A stretch of DNA of 64,000 nucleotides from Taiwanofungus camphoratus (GCA_003999685.1 CP021223.1:62001-126000); one strand, 5' to 3'; shown: positions 44,951-57,100, counted from the first letter of the stretch. Made by a program: numbers and translations. The notes: generated from the sequence alone by a model not told the origin.

Positions 44951-47796
44951 ATGGCGAGGTCGACTCGCCCTCCAACTGCGTCAACCCGTTCAGAGCCCCA
45001 GGCTGTCACTTCTTGGAGCACACGGAACGGGCCTGTTGAGACACCGTTGAGGCGTCGTAATCACAACCAATATGGACACTTCGACCCTGAAGGTGCTCGA
45101 TCCCGCAATTTACGTTACGCCCAAGAAGCGAGGAACTTCTTGGGACCCATGCCAGTCGAAGACTTTCTAGACGAATTTCTCCCAGAAACAAGTGTTCCCA
45201 TGCCAAATATCAAGGACGCGTTTAAGCACGTTCCGAAGGGCGCCGCCAAGGAAAAGGATATCTATATTCCTTTGGTCAGTGAGGGTGTTGATGTGTTAGA
45301 TAAACTGTAGCTTGCTCACACTGCCTTTAATTCGTAGATTTCAATATTGAATGGAGGCGGAAGGGGACGGAGATCACGATGTCCAGGTTTCGTGTTTGTG
45401 GATACTTCCGATCGCACTGAGGACGAGGAAACAAACGGTCGTTCGAGACCGGACGTCTGCTGCTATTTGAAGCCAACGGCAAAACTGGTCAAGGAAAACA
45501 ATGTTACTCCTTGTACTCCACTGGGACTTGCGGAGCTCTACATTGAAGTGAAGCCGACACCGGAGCAAGATTTCTTCTCGGATCCTAGTCCGGGCGACGA
45601 TCGGGCCTCTCACCAGTTCATCCTCAATTTCAGTGACGAAGACGAATTGGAAAAAGCCACAGAAGATTTCGGACAAAGCGTTGCTCATGCTGCTGAGATT
45701 CTTGCGCGACAACATCGCCTGTTCTTGTTCTCGATCTCGTTGTCCGGAAGCTGCGCTCGCCTCATCCGCTGGGACCGTGCCGGTGCGATCGCCACTGAAG
45801 CATTCGATCTTCATGACCGCCCGGAACTGCTATGTGAGTTCCTGTGGCGATTTTCTCACTCATCTGATGCGGATCGCGGATATGACACGACGGTGGAACA
45901 GGTGGGTCCAGAGGAGGAGCGCAATTTCAAAGAAGTCATTACATCGCATGTGAAAGAGCAGCTCGGTCTCGAAGGCACTGTTCTGAGCCGTGCTGTTCGC
46001 GAGCACTATTGGAAAGGTATGGTAGTGGCTATCAATGTCTATGATGGGCAATCAAAGGATGCGCAAGTCCATCGATACCTCGTATCGCGACCTGTTGCAT
46101 CGCCATTATCAGTGGCAAGCCGAGCAACTCGGGGATATTGGGCGGTCGATGCAAACCTAAAAGTTGCGTTTCTCAAAGACACTTGGCGATATGCGGTTAG
46201 AGGGATGGAGCTAGAAGGAACGATATTGGATGAGTTGCGTCAGGCAGGTGTTGAAAATGTGCCCAATTTGATACATCACGGCGACGTTCCAGAGCAAGAA
46301 ATTTGCGACGACGAAAGCACTGAGCATGACGTAAGTGACGGCACGACGATGCGAGGTGAATGTAAGTCGGTCCATTCTTGTGAGAATGCATGTGCAGCTC
46401 ATGCAACCTTTTTCATGATCAACAGCATACTCGCAGTGCACACGGACTGATGACTATGTAGCATCTAAGTGGCTGTGCACTGGCGACAGCGAAAATGAGC
46501 AGCGAAAAATCGTAGTCACACCGCACGTCCACTACCGTCTGACTCTGAGCACTGTCGGGTATGCACTGCAAACTTTCAGAGGCAGCGAGGAACTGCTTCA
46601 TTGCACCTATGGTGCATTTCATGGTGAGTTTATATTTCTCTTTCTCTCATGGCTCAGCTCATGCTTGCTTAGCTATGTTGGAGGCTCGCAATAAGAATAA
46701 CAGGCTGCACAGGGATATCAGTCTAGGCAATATCATTATGGTCAAAGAACCATCAAGCCATATTAGAAAAGGCTATCTCATCGACTGGGAGCTTTCATGC
46801 TATATTGATCGCGATGAGGAAGCTCGCCAATATGAGCGAACGGCAAGTGGTGGATCACAATGTTCTAGATAACTATTTCTCAGCATTGATTATCCACAGG
46901 GCACCTGGCAGTTTATGTCGGCAAAGGTTCTATCAGGGGATAAAGCTTTGCACACACTACAAGATGATATGGAATCAATTCTCTACGTGGTTCTTTACTG
47001 CGCCCTTCGGTGGGGACCTCACAATGTGAAGCGCAAGACGTTATTTAACACTCTTCGGCATCTCTTTGACGAAGCTTGGGAAGATGACGATGGTACCAGT
47101 GGAGGATCGGGCAAATTACTCAACAAATTCACCAGGAGGTACACCAAAGCCTTTACATTTCATAGCGTTCCGCTTCAGTATTGGCTTGATACAGTCATGA
47201 ACCTGAACAGTCCGCTTCCTGGACGAGAGTATGAGGAATTTAGAGACAAATGGGAAGATCCGGTACACCTCGACACTTTTTGGACCCATTTTCTGCAGAC
47301 CTCATCATTGGATAAAACCGACAGGAAGGAACATGATACAGACAACGCTCCTCGCGATTCTGCTGTCAAACCTTATGACTCCCCGTTACCGAGTGGATCG
47401 GTTCTCATCTCGAGCAAGCGGAAAAAACAGGCGTCCCCTACAGAAGCTGATGCTAGACAACTGAAACGCTCGAGGACTGGACAGCATCCTGGTGAAGCTG
47501 CACAATCAAAATCGATCGCACCCCGGGGAACCTTTGTGGAACCCTCGCCGGCCGGGCCATCGACAAAAAGGCTGTCGAGCGGGTCAAGGGCCGGCCACCG
47601 CTCTGGCAAACACACCAGCAGATCTGTTCAGCAGAGAGGGTCTAGAGCAGGGCTACGCTCTGAGCCAAGCACCTTGGTGCGTCAGAACGAATCGGGAGGG
47701 AGGCGACGGACTCGCTCGCGTGAAGGGCCATCTAGCTCGCAGGGCGAGCGCACGACACGTACCAAATATTCACTGAGGCCGGACCCACGGAAGTAA
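44951..47796 (+). CDS. FunK1-type fungal protein kinase, intact copy (copy B)
   Basis: Five exons: 44951-45274, 45338-46361, 46462-46623, 46673-46842 and 46900-47796, giving 858 residues with all phases closing and no internal stop. The N-terminal 400 residues are the FunK1-associated region (PVEDFLDEFLPET, AELYIEVKPTPEQDFF, FSISLSGSCARLIRWDRAGA, FLWRFSHSS). The catalytic loop is HRDISLGN (His516, Arg517, Asp518, Asn523), and LIDWE with Asp541 stands in place of DFG. GTWQFMSAKVL and MESILYVVLYCAL follow, as usual for the family. The last 150 residues are basic, Ser/Arg-rich and probably nuclear or disordered. FunK1 kinases are an expanded fungal family with little known biology. The intron 46843-46899 starts with GC (GCAAGT). 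The gene looks functional. Confidence 0.9.
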
Positions 47797-48038
47797 TACT
47801 CTGTTTTCACACTTTTCTGCTATGATCGTGTTTTGTTTCGAGTGCTGAGTTGTGCATGCCAATTTGTAGCATTAGTGACCTCTGTGATTGTAGCGTACTT
47901 ATTAGACATATGATGGTGGCTATTAGGCTGATGCCGTACTGCGTCGTTGATCTGCAAACGATCATCCGCATGATCAGCACATACAACGGACCTCTCGGTA
48001 TTCTGATGTATTTGATAACAAGATACTTGAAACATTAT
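47797..48038. other. Short convergent intergenic stretch
   Basis: 242 bases separate the stop codons of FunK1 (+) and the GNAT gene (-). No features are visible beyond presumed 3' ends. Confidence 0.5.
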
Positions 48039-49047
48039 CTAGATTTCATCACGAGTGTCTAAAGCAAATAATGGCCAGTCTCCCCACGGCGAGGGCATGA
48101 TACGATCACCTTTCAAATCAAATCCTATAGCCTTGTAAATGGGGACCTGGATGTAGAGTTCCATTTAGCGACAATCTGGACCAATCTGAGAAGAGAGGCT
48201 CACGTTGCTGGGATTTGAGGTGCTCAGAGCGAGTGTTTCGCCCTTTCGTTTCGCCTTCGTAATTGGTCAGTCATTGGACATGCCCGACAAGGGAATCCAC
48301 GTACCTTCTCACGAACAAGACCGATAAGAGCTGTTGCGATTCCTTGTCGTTGTCTGTCGGGGTGCACTTGGATCATGTTCAACCACCATGAATCGACCTT
48401 TCCCTAAATTTCAGTCTCATGAGTATATACTTCCAGGACAGTATGTAATACATACTGTTCGGCCCATGCAACCGGTGACAAATCTAGTAAACTCTCCGAC
48501 GTACTAAGGTGGTAGTTCAGTAAATGCCTATCGAGTTTCCAGAAGTGACGGTATCAACGGCAGACTTGTAGTACTCCCTGCCTTCTTCGGAAAGCCTTGC
48601 GAAGAAGTCGTTGAATCCTAGCTTGCGTTCTTCCGGCCTGGTAGCAATTGGTCACATTCCGACAGGCAAAAACATCCAGTACAAACGTAGAGAGCATGTC
48701 TTGACCAGGAGGCATCCAAAGCGCATAAGCTACCAATCGGCCATCTTCATCCGTTGCTGCATAATATTCGCCGTCAAGTATGCCCGCAAGCAAGATTGAA
48801 CGAGCCATCGGATCTATGAGACTGAGGTCGTCTCCACAAAGGCTTCTTGCCGCCAGATCTGGAAGACTTGAGCGCTGTTTTGATTTTCTAACCGACAAAT
48901 TTACCACCTTTCATGAGCAAGACGAACAAGGCTACAGAGGCGTCAATCTGTTCCTCTGGACGTCCTTCAGGATGCGTGCTCCACCTGTGGCGAAATACGA
49001 TACTCACGTGATGGGCTCTCGACTCGTACAATAGTCACTGAAGGCAT
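48039..49047 (-). CDS. GNAT family N-acetyltransferase
   Basis: Eight exons on the minus strand: 49008-49047, 48905-48964, 48687-48858, 48559-48637, 48456-48503, 48305-48403, 48204-48254 and 48039-48146, giving 218 residues. The core has GDDLSLIDPMARSILLAGILDGEYYAA-type sequence, then LVAYALWMPPG (strand beta 4). IQVHPDRQRQGIATALI carries the acetyl-CoA pyrophosphate motif Q-x-x-G-x-A at 151-156. AIGFDLKGDR completes the fold. This matches the set of fungal GNAT proteins of about 220 residues with unknown substrate. The donor of the second intron is uncertain by three bases (48905 or 48908). It lies between the intact FunK1 gene and a broken UstYa-like gene. Confidence 0.85.
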
Positions 49048-49426
49048 GCTAGAGAAGACAATTTTACGGAAGTCTGAACATTGGAAGCTCAGGGCGACCG
49101 AACATTATATGTGGGGAGAGGCGCCCTTCAGCACGTACACGGGTATGCGCTATACCGTACTTAGGAAGAAATCATGAAATTGCCGCGCGGAACATCAGAC
49201 CGCAGAAGGAACTCAGAGAACTCGAAGATCGCACCATGTGCTCCGGCCTAGTCTGCTTCTCTGTCTTGCGCGCTTTCTGTCCTGCCATTACGAACGAACA
49301 AACTGTAAACTTCAGCAGTGGCGCAGAATAATCAGTCGCGTGAAAGTTACCACCACCAGAGTGACTTAACCACCGGAAAGTAAGTGCCATCGCCCCTTGC
49401 CTCACAACTTGAATACACGTATCTCC
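49048..49426. promoter_or_regulatory. Divergent intergenic region, GNAT and UstYa-like genes
   Basis: About 380 bases between divergent starts. No recognisable element was found; it presumably contains both promoters. Confidence 0.4.
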
Positions 49427-50124
49427 ATGATACTCCAAGAAGGGCCATACAGCTACATCCTGCTACTTGCTTCTCTCCTCGTTGCATCCATTTGTTGCGA
49501 CATCTTTATCCTAAATGCTGCCAAAAACCGATGGTACATCTGGTCAACAGAGAAAGAACGAAGAATCGTCCCGCGAAGTCTTATTGTGAGCCTAGCCTTC
49601 GTGACATAATGTACATGTACTTACTATAGCAGCGTTCATTGGCGGCAATCATCCCAAACTACTTCCTTTGGAAAGACATTCTGTGAAGATGATGGTGGAA
49701 GACAGTGTCCATTATTCTGTGATCGGACCAGGAGCATACCATGAATGGTTTTGGACAGCTCCTGTGGAGGGATAATCATATTCGTCTTTGCCCTGACAAA
49801 CATGTATTCGCCGTCGCGATGTTCCATGAACTGCACTGCTTACGCAACATGTGCATCGCCCTGAAGGTTGGACCAGGCGGGCTCAGTGACACTCAGATGG
49901 GGCACATGCATCACTACTTTAACTACCTGCGCCAATGGATACTCTGCTCGGCAGATGTGACCCTCGAGCCAAGAGATTTTACCATCCAGAACTTCACCAC
50001 AGAGAGGGTGGGGGCAACTCATACTTGTTGTGACCGGGAGCCTGTTTACTCCGCAGTAGAAGCCAATTGGCACGAATGGGAACGTTTCAGGGACGAGCAT
50101 GGGTTACATGTCGAGACACGATAG
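49427..50124 (+). pseudogene. UstYa-like (DUF3328) oxidase, apparently frameshifted
   Basis: An N-terminal membrane anchor (YILLLASLLVASICCDIFIL) is encoded at 49427-49585. The downstream part contains the family motif HELHCL (from 49825) and a second block HHYFNYLRQWILCSADVTLEP-like, where the usual HC...D pair is altered to HH...N. It ends with GATHTC and EANWHEWE. UstYa-type proteins carry out oxidative cyclisation or related steps in fungal secondary metabolism. The exon with MVEDSVHYS and YHEWFWTAP runs into a stop at 49773-49775. The motif-bearing part is in the next frame, with the switch at a GGG run around 49769-49771. No splice pair spans such a short gap. The first junction (near 49580-49632) also has no phase-matching strong donor. 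Either the gene is decayed or the base call is wrong. Confidence 0.6.
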
Positions 50125-50592
50125 CCAAAAGTAGGGATATTTGGTTACAACGTCTGATGCTGAGTCGTAGTGGTCAGAGACAAAGGAAATCATAAAGCTA
50201 CACAAAGGAGACCGAATCAGCATGTCGATTCTTGAGACATAGCGACCCAAATTCCGACCAGACTTAGCACTTCAATTGCATCTTAGTAGCGACACGTTGA
50301 TTCCGAGTTATAAGTCGCCTCGGTCGAATATGTCCTTCTCGAAGCAATCCTGGCCTTGTGGTTTTGAATGCAAATTTCAGCAACAAGTATTGAAGTTGGG
50401 AGTAAGACTTACTTTTCTTTCATAGGTAGGTAGGTACATCTAGTTGAGGCAGGCACGAAAGCAGACGCGTCAAGCGACGAGTCGCACCGTGAATTCATTT
50501 GGCAATCGGCCACCCTTTCCCTTAAGTATACCATTTCTCGTAAGGGTTCGATTTGCAAGTCTAAGTTGAACTCCAAAATTAAAGCATCGAAG
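50125..50592. other. Intergenic stretch
   Basis: About 470 bases between the UstYa-like remnant and the truncated FunK1 copy. Nothing was recognised. Confidence 0.4.
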
Positions 50593-51621
50593 ATGAGCAA
50601 CTCTCCACCTGCATCTACTACCTCTATACAATCGGATGCTGTTACTCCCTCTCGCAAGACGAAGCAGGGACCTGTCGAAACTTCATTGAGATTTCCAATT
50701 GAAAAAAAAATGAGAATGCCGCTAAACGCTTCGGTTTCGATTGCAGGAACGCATCTGCCCGCAATCTAAGGTATGCTAGGGAGAGCAAAGAAGGTTTCCT
50801 TAGGACCTGTGCTGGCCTGGAAATTCTTAGACGAATTTCCGCCTGAGTGCGAGGATGGTGATGTATCAAAGAGCCAAGCACGTTCCAAAGCGCGCAGTGA
50901 AAGAGCAAGATATAGGCTATAATCCCTTGGTAAGTAGGATCGTAAAGAGGAGTCCAAGTGTGTTCACAACTTCTACTTCTTGCAGACCATGGCTCTGAAC
51001 AGCGATTTCCCAGCTTCTTATTCGTGAATACTTCCTTGGGCACTGAGAACCAGGGAGAAAAAGGTTCGATGGAACCAAGCATCTGCTGTTACTCGAAGAT
51101 CGCGATTCAGCTTGCCAAGGCCGCTGATGGCGCTTCTCGTGCTCAACTAGGTCTTGCTGAGCTCTTCATTGAGGTAAAGCGGACAACGGAGGAAGATTTT
51201 TTTTACTGGCCACAAGCTGGGTAATAAACGTGCCTCCCAGCAATTTGTTCTGAATATTGAAAATAAGCAAAAATAGGAAAAAGCCACGAGAGATCTAGGA
51301 CAGAATACTGCCTATACCACCGAGAGCCTTGCCCGAAGGTATCACCTTTTCCTGTTCTCGATTTTGCTGTTTGGAAGCTGCGCTGGTCTCGTCCGCCGGG
51401 ACCGTGCTGGTGCAATTGCCACGGAAGCATTCGATCTTCACGACTACCCAGAGCTGTTGTGCGAGTTTCTATGGCGGTTCTCTCACTCCTCGGACACAGC
51501 TCGCGGATATGACACGACGGTGGAACGGGTAGATCTTTATGAAGAGCGCGATTCCAAAGAAGCCATTACGTTGCATGTGAAACTTGAAGATCAGCTGGGT
51601 CTTGACGGCAACAATCTTTGA
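50593..51621 (+). pseudogene. Truncated FunK1 copy (copy C), N-terminal half only
   Basis: Segments match the N-terminal half of the intact FunK1 protein in order: KTKQGPVETSLR, ARNLRYAR, FLDEFPPE in shifted frames, then QLGLAELFIEVKRTTEEDFFYW, then LFGSCAGLVRRDRAGAIATEAFD and FLWRFSHSSDTARGYDTTVE. The frame changes at least three times: near the A run at 50701-50709, near 50830 and near 51230. Homology stops at about 51621, so the HRD loop and the whole catalytic core are missing. It is more diverged from copies A and B than they are from each other. Confidence 0.8.
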
Positions 51622-52327
51622 TCTGGTAGATCGCTAGCGTGCCATACCTGTCTTACATGGCCCCAAGCTGACTTAGTATGTCATGAGGTTTAAATGTTTG
51701 CCTCTGAGGAAACTTTGAATGCTGCTGGATCTCTGTTGAAGCATTCATCCTAGATATGAACGCTGAGTGCTGATCCTTCACGATGACGACAGTATTACGC
51801 CCGGTGTCGCTGTTTTGGCTGCTGCACAAGGTCGGGTGGAGCGCTACAGGGGCTCAGCCATTAAACTCGTGGATTAGGCAACTCCACTGGCAGTGACGGT
51901 CGATTTGTGCCCACTATTCGAGTGGACGAGATGTCAAACACCGGTGAGCTTACGGTATTCATCGCGACCTCTCTCCACCACCTTGCCATCAGCTATGATT
52001 TTGAGGACAGCGATGCTAGATCAGAGGAATCAGTCAGTAGGGATTCCAACACGTTTGTGACAAGAGTCCTGACTGTCCCAACCTGCAATAACTTTCGGGT
52101 GCACAGCGGTTGCTCGTATCGGTATGATTTAGATAAATTTCATATTGATCTCGATCCTTAAATAACGCTGGGCCGGTACGCGGGCTGACTGGCGTACTGG
52201 ACTGAACGACACCTTCAACTCTGGACGCCAGTATCTCGACGCGACCACGTGAGTGAGTAAATTTCCGCGTCGTGCCGTGTTGAGTTGGCAAATATCTCAG
52301 CCTCGAGTCATTCGCACTGGCAAAGAA
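51622..52327. other. Intergenic stretch
   Basis: About 700 bases. No continuation of the FunK1 homology and no other recognisable coding was found. It presumably includes the F-box gene promoter. Confidence 0.4.
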
Positions 52328-53797
52328 ATGGCCAAGCGCCAAGGGAGGACAGCGAAGCGCTCGAAGGATACTCAGCATGATGCTTCAGAGAAGGCGAAGG
52401 GTCAGGAAACCCCGGAGTTACGCTCAACTGTTCATAAAGGCTCGCCTATTATGCGCGTCCCCGATGATGTGCTACGCCTGATCTTCATACACGGCATGGA
52501 ACAGAGTCCCTACAACGAACGGACGAAGTTCTCTCGCTGCGTCGGTTCCGTGTGTCGGTCATGGACAGCCATATCAAATGATACTCCAGAGCTCTGGACT
52601 CTGATATACATCACACTAGATCGCTCTCCATTCCTGGTCGCTCTCCAGTCGACACTCACACGTTCCCGTTCCAGAAAACTGGATATCGTTATATCCCAAG
52701 TTTGTCCTCCTAGCCACGGCTCTTGGGCCGAATCCAATGCAAGCGTGTGGTTAGAGTCCGAGTATGTAGCAAGCGTCCCGCTTTATGAACATATGTCGCG
52801 GTGGCGCTCGATTACCATCGATTGTTTTAACGTTGACGTAATCTTGGAAACGATAGATTGCTGCGAGCAATCTGCAGATGCCCTGGAAGACATGGCATTG
52901 GCTTGGTTTGGAGGTGACCCGCGGGCTTGTGAAGTTTTCTTCGACCATGACTTTATAGCTCCGAGGCTGCGCAGGCTCTGCATACTGGATATCCCCTGCT
53001 GTATCGAACCAGAGCACTTTCCCGCGTTAGAAGAGCTCACGGTGAATACTTCCAGCAGTCCTGATCCATCCTGCTGCAGGAGTTTTATGCAGGTGCTCGA
53101 GCCTCTCACAAAATTACGCCGTGTAGAGATGACGAATACAGGCCTGTGTGTTGGGGAACCAATCGACGACGACCGTCTGTCCTTGGCCACACTCGAAGAG
53201 CTCGGCATCGAAGACATTTCTGTCGCTCTTCATGCTTTGTTCCGCGAGTTTGAAGCTCCTCTTCTGAAGACCTTGCGCATCTACGGTCTTAAACCAGAAG
53301 GATTACATGAACATGATCCTATCATCATACAAGATTACTTCCCCTCTTTGCGTAATCTTCGGCTCAACGCGATGAGCGAGGAGATGGACCTTTATGATAT
53401 CTCCAGTATTTTCGGGTTTTTCGAATGCGTACACATACTTGTAGCGCACAAGCGTCTAGATGCTTTCATCAAATCTTTCACCGAGAGCAAGCCAAAGCTA
53501 GGCTGGTGCTTCCCAAAATTGATTTCGCTGGAGATAAATACCAGAGACTCAGTCTCGGCCGGTTTACTTCGCCAGGCGGTGGAGGCTCGCCGTGGTGCGA
53601 GTCTTGCTCACTCAGAGGATCCCGAGATCAAGAGCCCCGTCGCATTCGAGGAGCTCACCGTCCATACCTCTGCGGAGATATCTGAGGAGGATCGTCAGTG
53701 GTTCGACAGAAACCTGTCAGCATTTACTTGGTCTTTGGATGTCGATGTATCCCGATACTATGATCCATACATCAAAATACGTTGCGCAACCACTTGA
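52328..53797 (+). CDS. F-box protein with LRR-like C-terminal region
   Basis: A single exon of 489 residues from the ATG at 52328 to the stop at 53797. A basic Lys/Gln-rich leader of about 40 residues is followed by an F-box-like segment (about 42-90): MRVPDDVLRLIFIHG, then VGSVCRSWTAISNDTPELWTLI, the arrangement usual in large basidiomycete F-box families. The remainder has regularly spaced Leu-rich segments (LRRLCILDIP, FPALEELTVN, LTKLRRVEMT, LATLEELGIED, PLLKTLRIYG, FPSLRNLRLN), consistent with irregular leucine-rich repeats that recognise substrates for SCF ubiquitin ligases. That role is family inference. The gene has no introns, unlike every other protein gene here except the repeat-related ones, which fits recent retro-type or lineage-specific expansion. 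Confidence 0.88.
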   Translation: MAKRQGRTAKRSKDTQHDASEKAKGQETPELRSTVHKGSPIMRVPDDVLRLIFIHGMEQSPYNERTKFSRCVGSVCRSWTAISNDTPELWTLIYITLDRSPFLVALQSTLTRSRSRKLDIVISQVCPPSHGSWAESNASVWLESEYVASVPLYEHMSRWRSITIDCFNVDVILETIDCCEQSADALEDMALAWFGGDPRACEVFFDHDFIAPRLRRLCILDIPCCIEPEHFPALEELTVNTSSSPDPSCCRSFMQVLEPLTKLRRVEMTNTGLCVGEPIDDDRLSLATLEELGIEDISVALHALFREFEAPLLKTLRIYGLKPEGLHEHDPIIIQDYFPSLRNLRLNAMSEEMDLYDISSIFGFFECVHILVAHKRLDAFIKSFTESKPKLGWCFPKLISLEINTRDSVSAGLLRQAVEARRGASLAHSEDPEIKSPVAFEELTVHTSAEISEEDRQWFDRNLSAFTWSLDVDVSRYYDPYIKIRCATT

Positions 53798-54101
53798 TAT
53801 TCGACGAATGTTCACTTACTTGTATAAGATAGCCCATGAATCGTGATATATATATATATTGTTATACTAGAAAAGTTGCGGTTCCGGTTTCAAGCGTCCG
53901 TCAAGCGAGCACTCTTGTTGGCTGTGGTTCTCCCGTATAGACTGGTATTCATTTGCATTCGGGTGCGTTCTACTAGGGTACACATCGCTCAGCCTGTCAG
54001 CGCTACATATACGTCTAGAATTACAATCTAGATCTAGAGGCCCTCTGCTATCGCAGAGTTTACTGATCAATACAACTTCAAAAATACCTTGAACGATACA
54101 T
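53798..54101. other. Convergent 3' region, F-box gene and SQS1
   Basis: About 300 bases with a short TA repeat near 53846-53860. No genes were seen. Confidence 0.5.
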
Positions 54102-57100
54102 TTACAACGTAGCACCGAGACCCAGCTTGGTCTTCTTCATGACTGCGGTGATCGGAGCTTCTAGGCCGCCTGATAGTCCAATTGAATCTCCTTCCGCCCA
54201 GCCCATGGCAGCAAGCATTTTGAATCCGATGTTAGACTCCCCAATTTTTGGTGCAGCCTTGACAAATACGCAATGAGTCCATTTTGTTGCCTACAGTCCA
54301 GAAGGCAGTGGATAACCAACCTTGCCTACTTCTTCACCTTCGCGATGTTTCGCTAGGGACATGCTCTTGCTCTTGCCTTTGCCTCCGCGGGGCGCATTCC
54401 ATGAGTCCGAGTTCTTGTTCAGGATACTGTGGATCTTTCTCTCGTTGATTCCTATACCACTTTTGGAGGTCTTGATGAGCGTGGTATAACGTCCAGCATC
54501 TTTTCCTTTGCTCTGACTCTTGAGGTTAAACGCATCGGCCAGTTCATGGATCTTCTTGCGCGTCTGCTTATCAGCAGGGGGCAGCGCCATCGTGCTCTTT
54601 CCTCCAATGTCTGCCAGGAAGCGACGAATTTGCTGCTCCAAGGATACCAGGTCTGTTATCCGATTCGGAACCTCGACTGAGTTATCAAGTCTTGCAGCAG
54701 CGAGCATTGCCTTCCTGCCTTTCTTACCGGTCTTGTGAATGCCCATTGGGTCGGCTGCTGCTTCTAGTCTTGCTTGAGCTCGCTTCCGCTTGTTTTCTGC
54801 CTTTTTCTCGCGGTCCTTTTCCCATTGAGCTTGAAGGGAAGGGGATACTTGTTTATCTTTCTTGCGTGCTGGCATAACGATCACGACTTTACACAAAATT
54901 GGAGTCACTTAAGAACAACCTACGTGCAGGTTCCATCATATCCTCAAATTCGTCCCCATCGAAATCACCATTTTGAATAGCGCGAAACAATTGTTTTTTT
55001 GCTTTCCTATCTCTGCCCGACAACACGTCTGAATTTTCTTCGAGTATCTCCTGAAGTAAGTGTCAGCACAGTTTTCGGAGTAGGAGTGCCGCGTACTTCA
55101 ATTTTTGCAAAGAAATCCTCGTCTTTGTCAGCCCATGTCATTTGGACAGACATTGCCTCATCACTTGAATGAGCATACATCTCCTCTTTCTGCTTCCCCT
55201 TGGCATTGGCTCGTATTTTGGCTAATCTGGCCTTGAAACCAGTCCTTGGAGTGTCTTCATCATCCGATGACTCGTCATCTTCATCCTCATCCTCATCGAT
55301 GTCTTCGCCGATTAGTGCTCGTTCCTCCGCATTTACTACCAGTTCTACCTCTTCATTCACGCTCCCCCCGCTTTCACCATCACTTGAATGAGTGTTCCCC
55401 TTGTCATCAAGTTCATCAGCATCCTCTCGCTTCATCCGTTCGAGATCTGCGATGTCGTCCATTGTGATGTGACGTGAACCGTCAGCACTCATACTGTCGA
55501 CGAAACTCTTCATTGCCTCTAGGCTCATCTCGCCGTCAAGTTCCATGGCACCAAATCCGGTAGACAGGTCCTCTATAGCATCCCCCGCAATGCCAACCGC
55601 ATCTGAATCAGAGTCACCCCAATTAACATCTGAGTCACCTCTTCGCTGTTCGCTCTGTCGGGGATCCCTCTCTCTAACTTCCTCCTGTAGATGTGCTTCT
55701 GACATCATGGCGCCAAATGAGCTAAAGCCTCGCAGCGACTTTCGCCGGATCCTCTTCGATCGCTTGAGCAAGGATCGTGGTCCGCCCACGGGGAACGTCC
55801 TTCTTGCTTGTTTTTTCCTGGGAGTTTCGTTGAACGAGAATGAAATAGATTCAAAGGAAGGTGGAATCGGTATAACCGGGGCCTCCGTTACATCGTTATT
55901 GGTCGGTGGTTTCGGCAATTGGTCATGAGCAGTCAAGGAGATCACAGACGAAGTTCTAGGGTGAACTGCGGGGGAAGTGGTTGCGCCACGCGATGGGGGT
56001 TTCGCTCTGCCACAGCGCGGATGAGGTGCGACATATACAATGATTTCCTCCTCTTCTTGACTCGTGTCCCCGAGCACCCCTTCCATACGATCGACAATGA
56101 TTGACTCCTCCGCCTGAGGGGCTTCCAAGGAAGTTGGAGAAGTGTCAACATAGAATCCGGTGGCCATTTCTTCAACAGCAACTGCAGGTTCTTCAGCAGT
56201 GGTTACAAATCCCCGAGCAGTGAGTCTAGAGCCCCCCGCACCAACTCCGGGTTCCCCATCTTCTGTCTTTTCTGTGACATTAAGAGCAGATGTAGCGTCA
56301 ACTTCGGCTTGAAGTCTACCCACATCAGTAAAATCGATTTCTTCCAATTGCCCGTTCGCAGAAGCTATGTCTGCTTCGGTAGCTTCAACTAGTGCCTCAT
56401 TGAAGACCTGGGTCACTTTATCCGCTGTAGGGACATGGCTTTGTTCGTCGCCGGCTATGTCTTTAATAAGGGAAAATATCAATAACACTGCAACAGTCAA
56501 TCTTGACTGAACTGAAAGACTCGCCGACTGTGTCAGAGATAGGCTGCAGTATGTCCTCTTCCTGTTGGAACAGCGTAGCCGTATGAACAGATCGGACGAA
56601 TGTGATCGGTTTCAGTAAAGGCCTGTCCTCGTACAGTAGCTTGGACAACGGCTCATCGGCACGTAGCTTAGACTTCAAGAAACCTCGTCGCCTACGTTCA
56701 CGTCCGACTCCGTAGGGAGAATTCTCACTGAGATCTCCTCGTCCTCGTCCTTGGCCGCGGGGACCGCCGAATCCTCGACGGGGAATCACAAAGCCTGGCT
56801 CTGGACGCGAGTTGGATCCCCGACCTCGACCTCTACTTCCCGGTGTGCCAGATCCACGACTTGGTGGTTCATCTAACGGGTAGTGTCAGCGGTATTCGCT
56901 CACAAAGAACTGTCTCGCCACATCCAACATGTTATTGGAGGAGATCATTACTACATACTGTTAGGCCACATCTGAACTGGAAAGTCAAAATCATCCGTGT
57001 GGGATAGGTTGCCACCTTCACTCTGGCCTTTGCTTGGTGCATTGCCTCGTCCCCGTCCCCGACCTTGTCCTCGTCCTCGCCCTCGAAACTGGCTGCCCTG

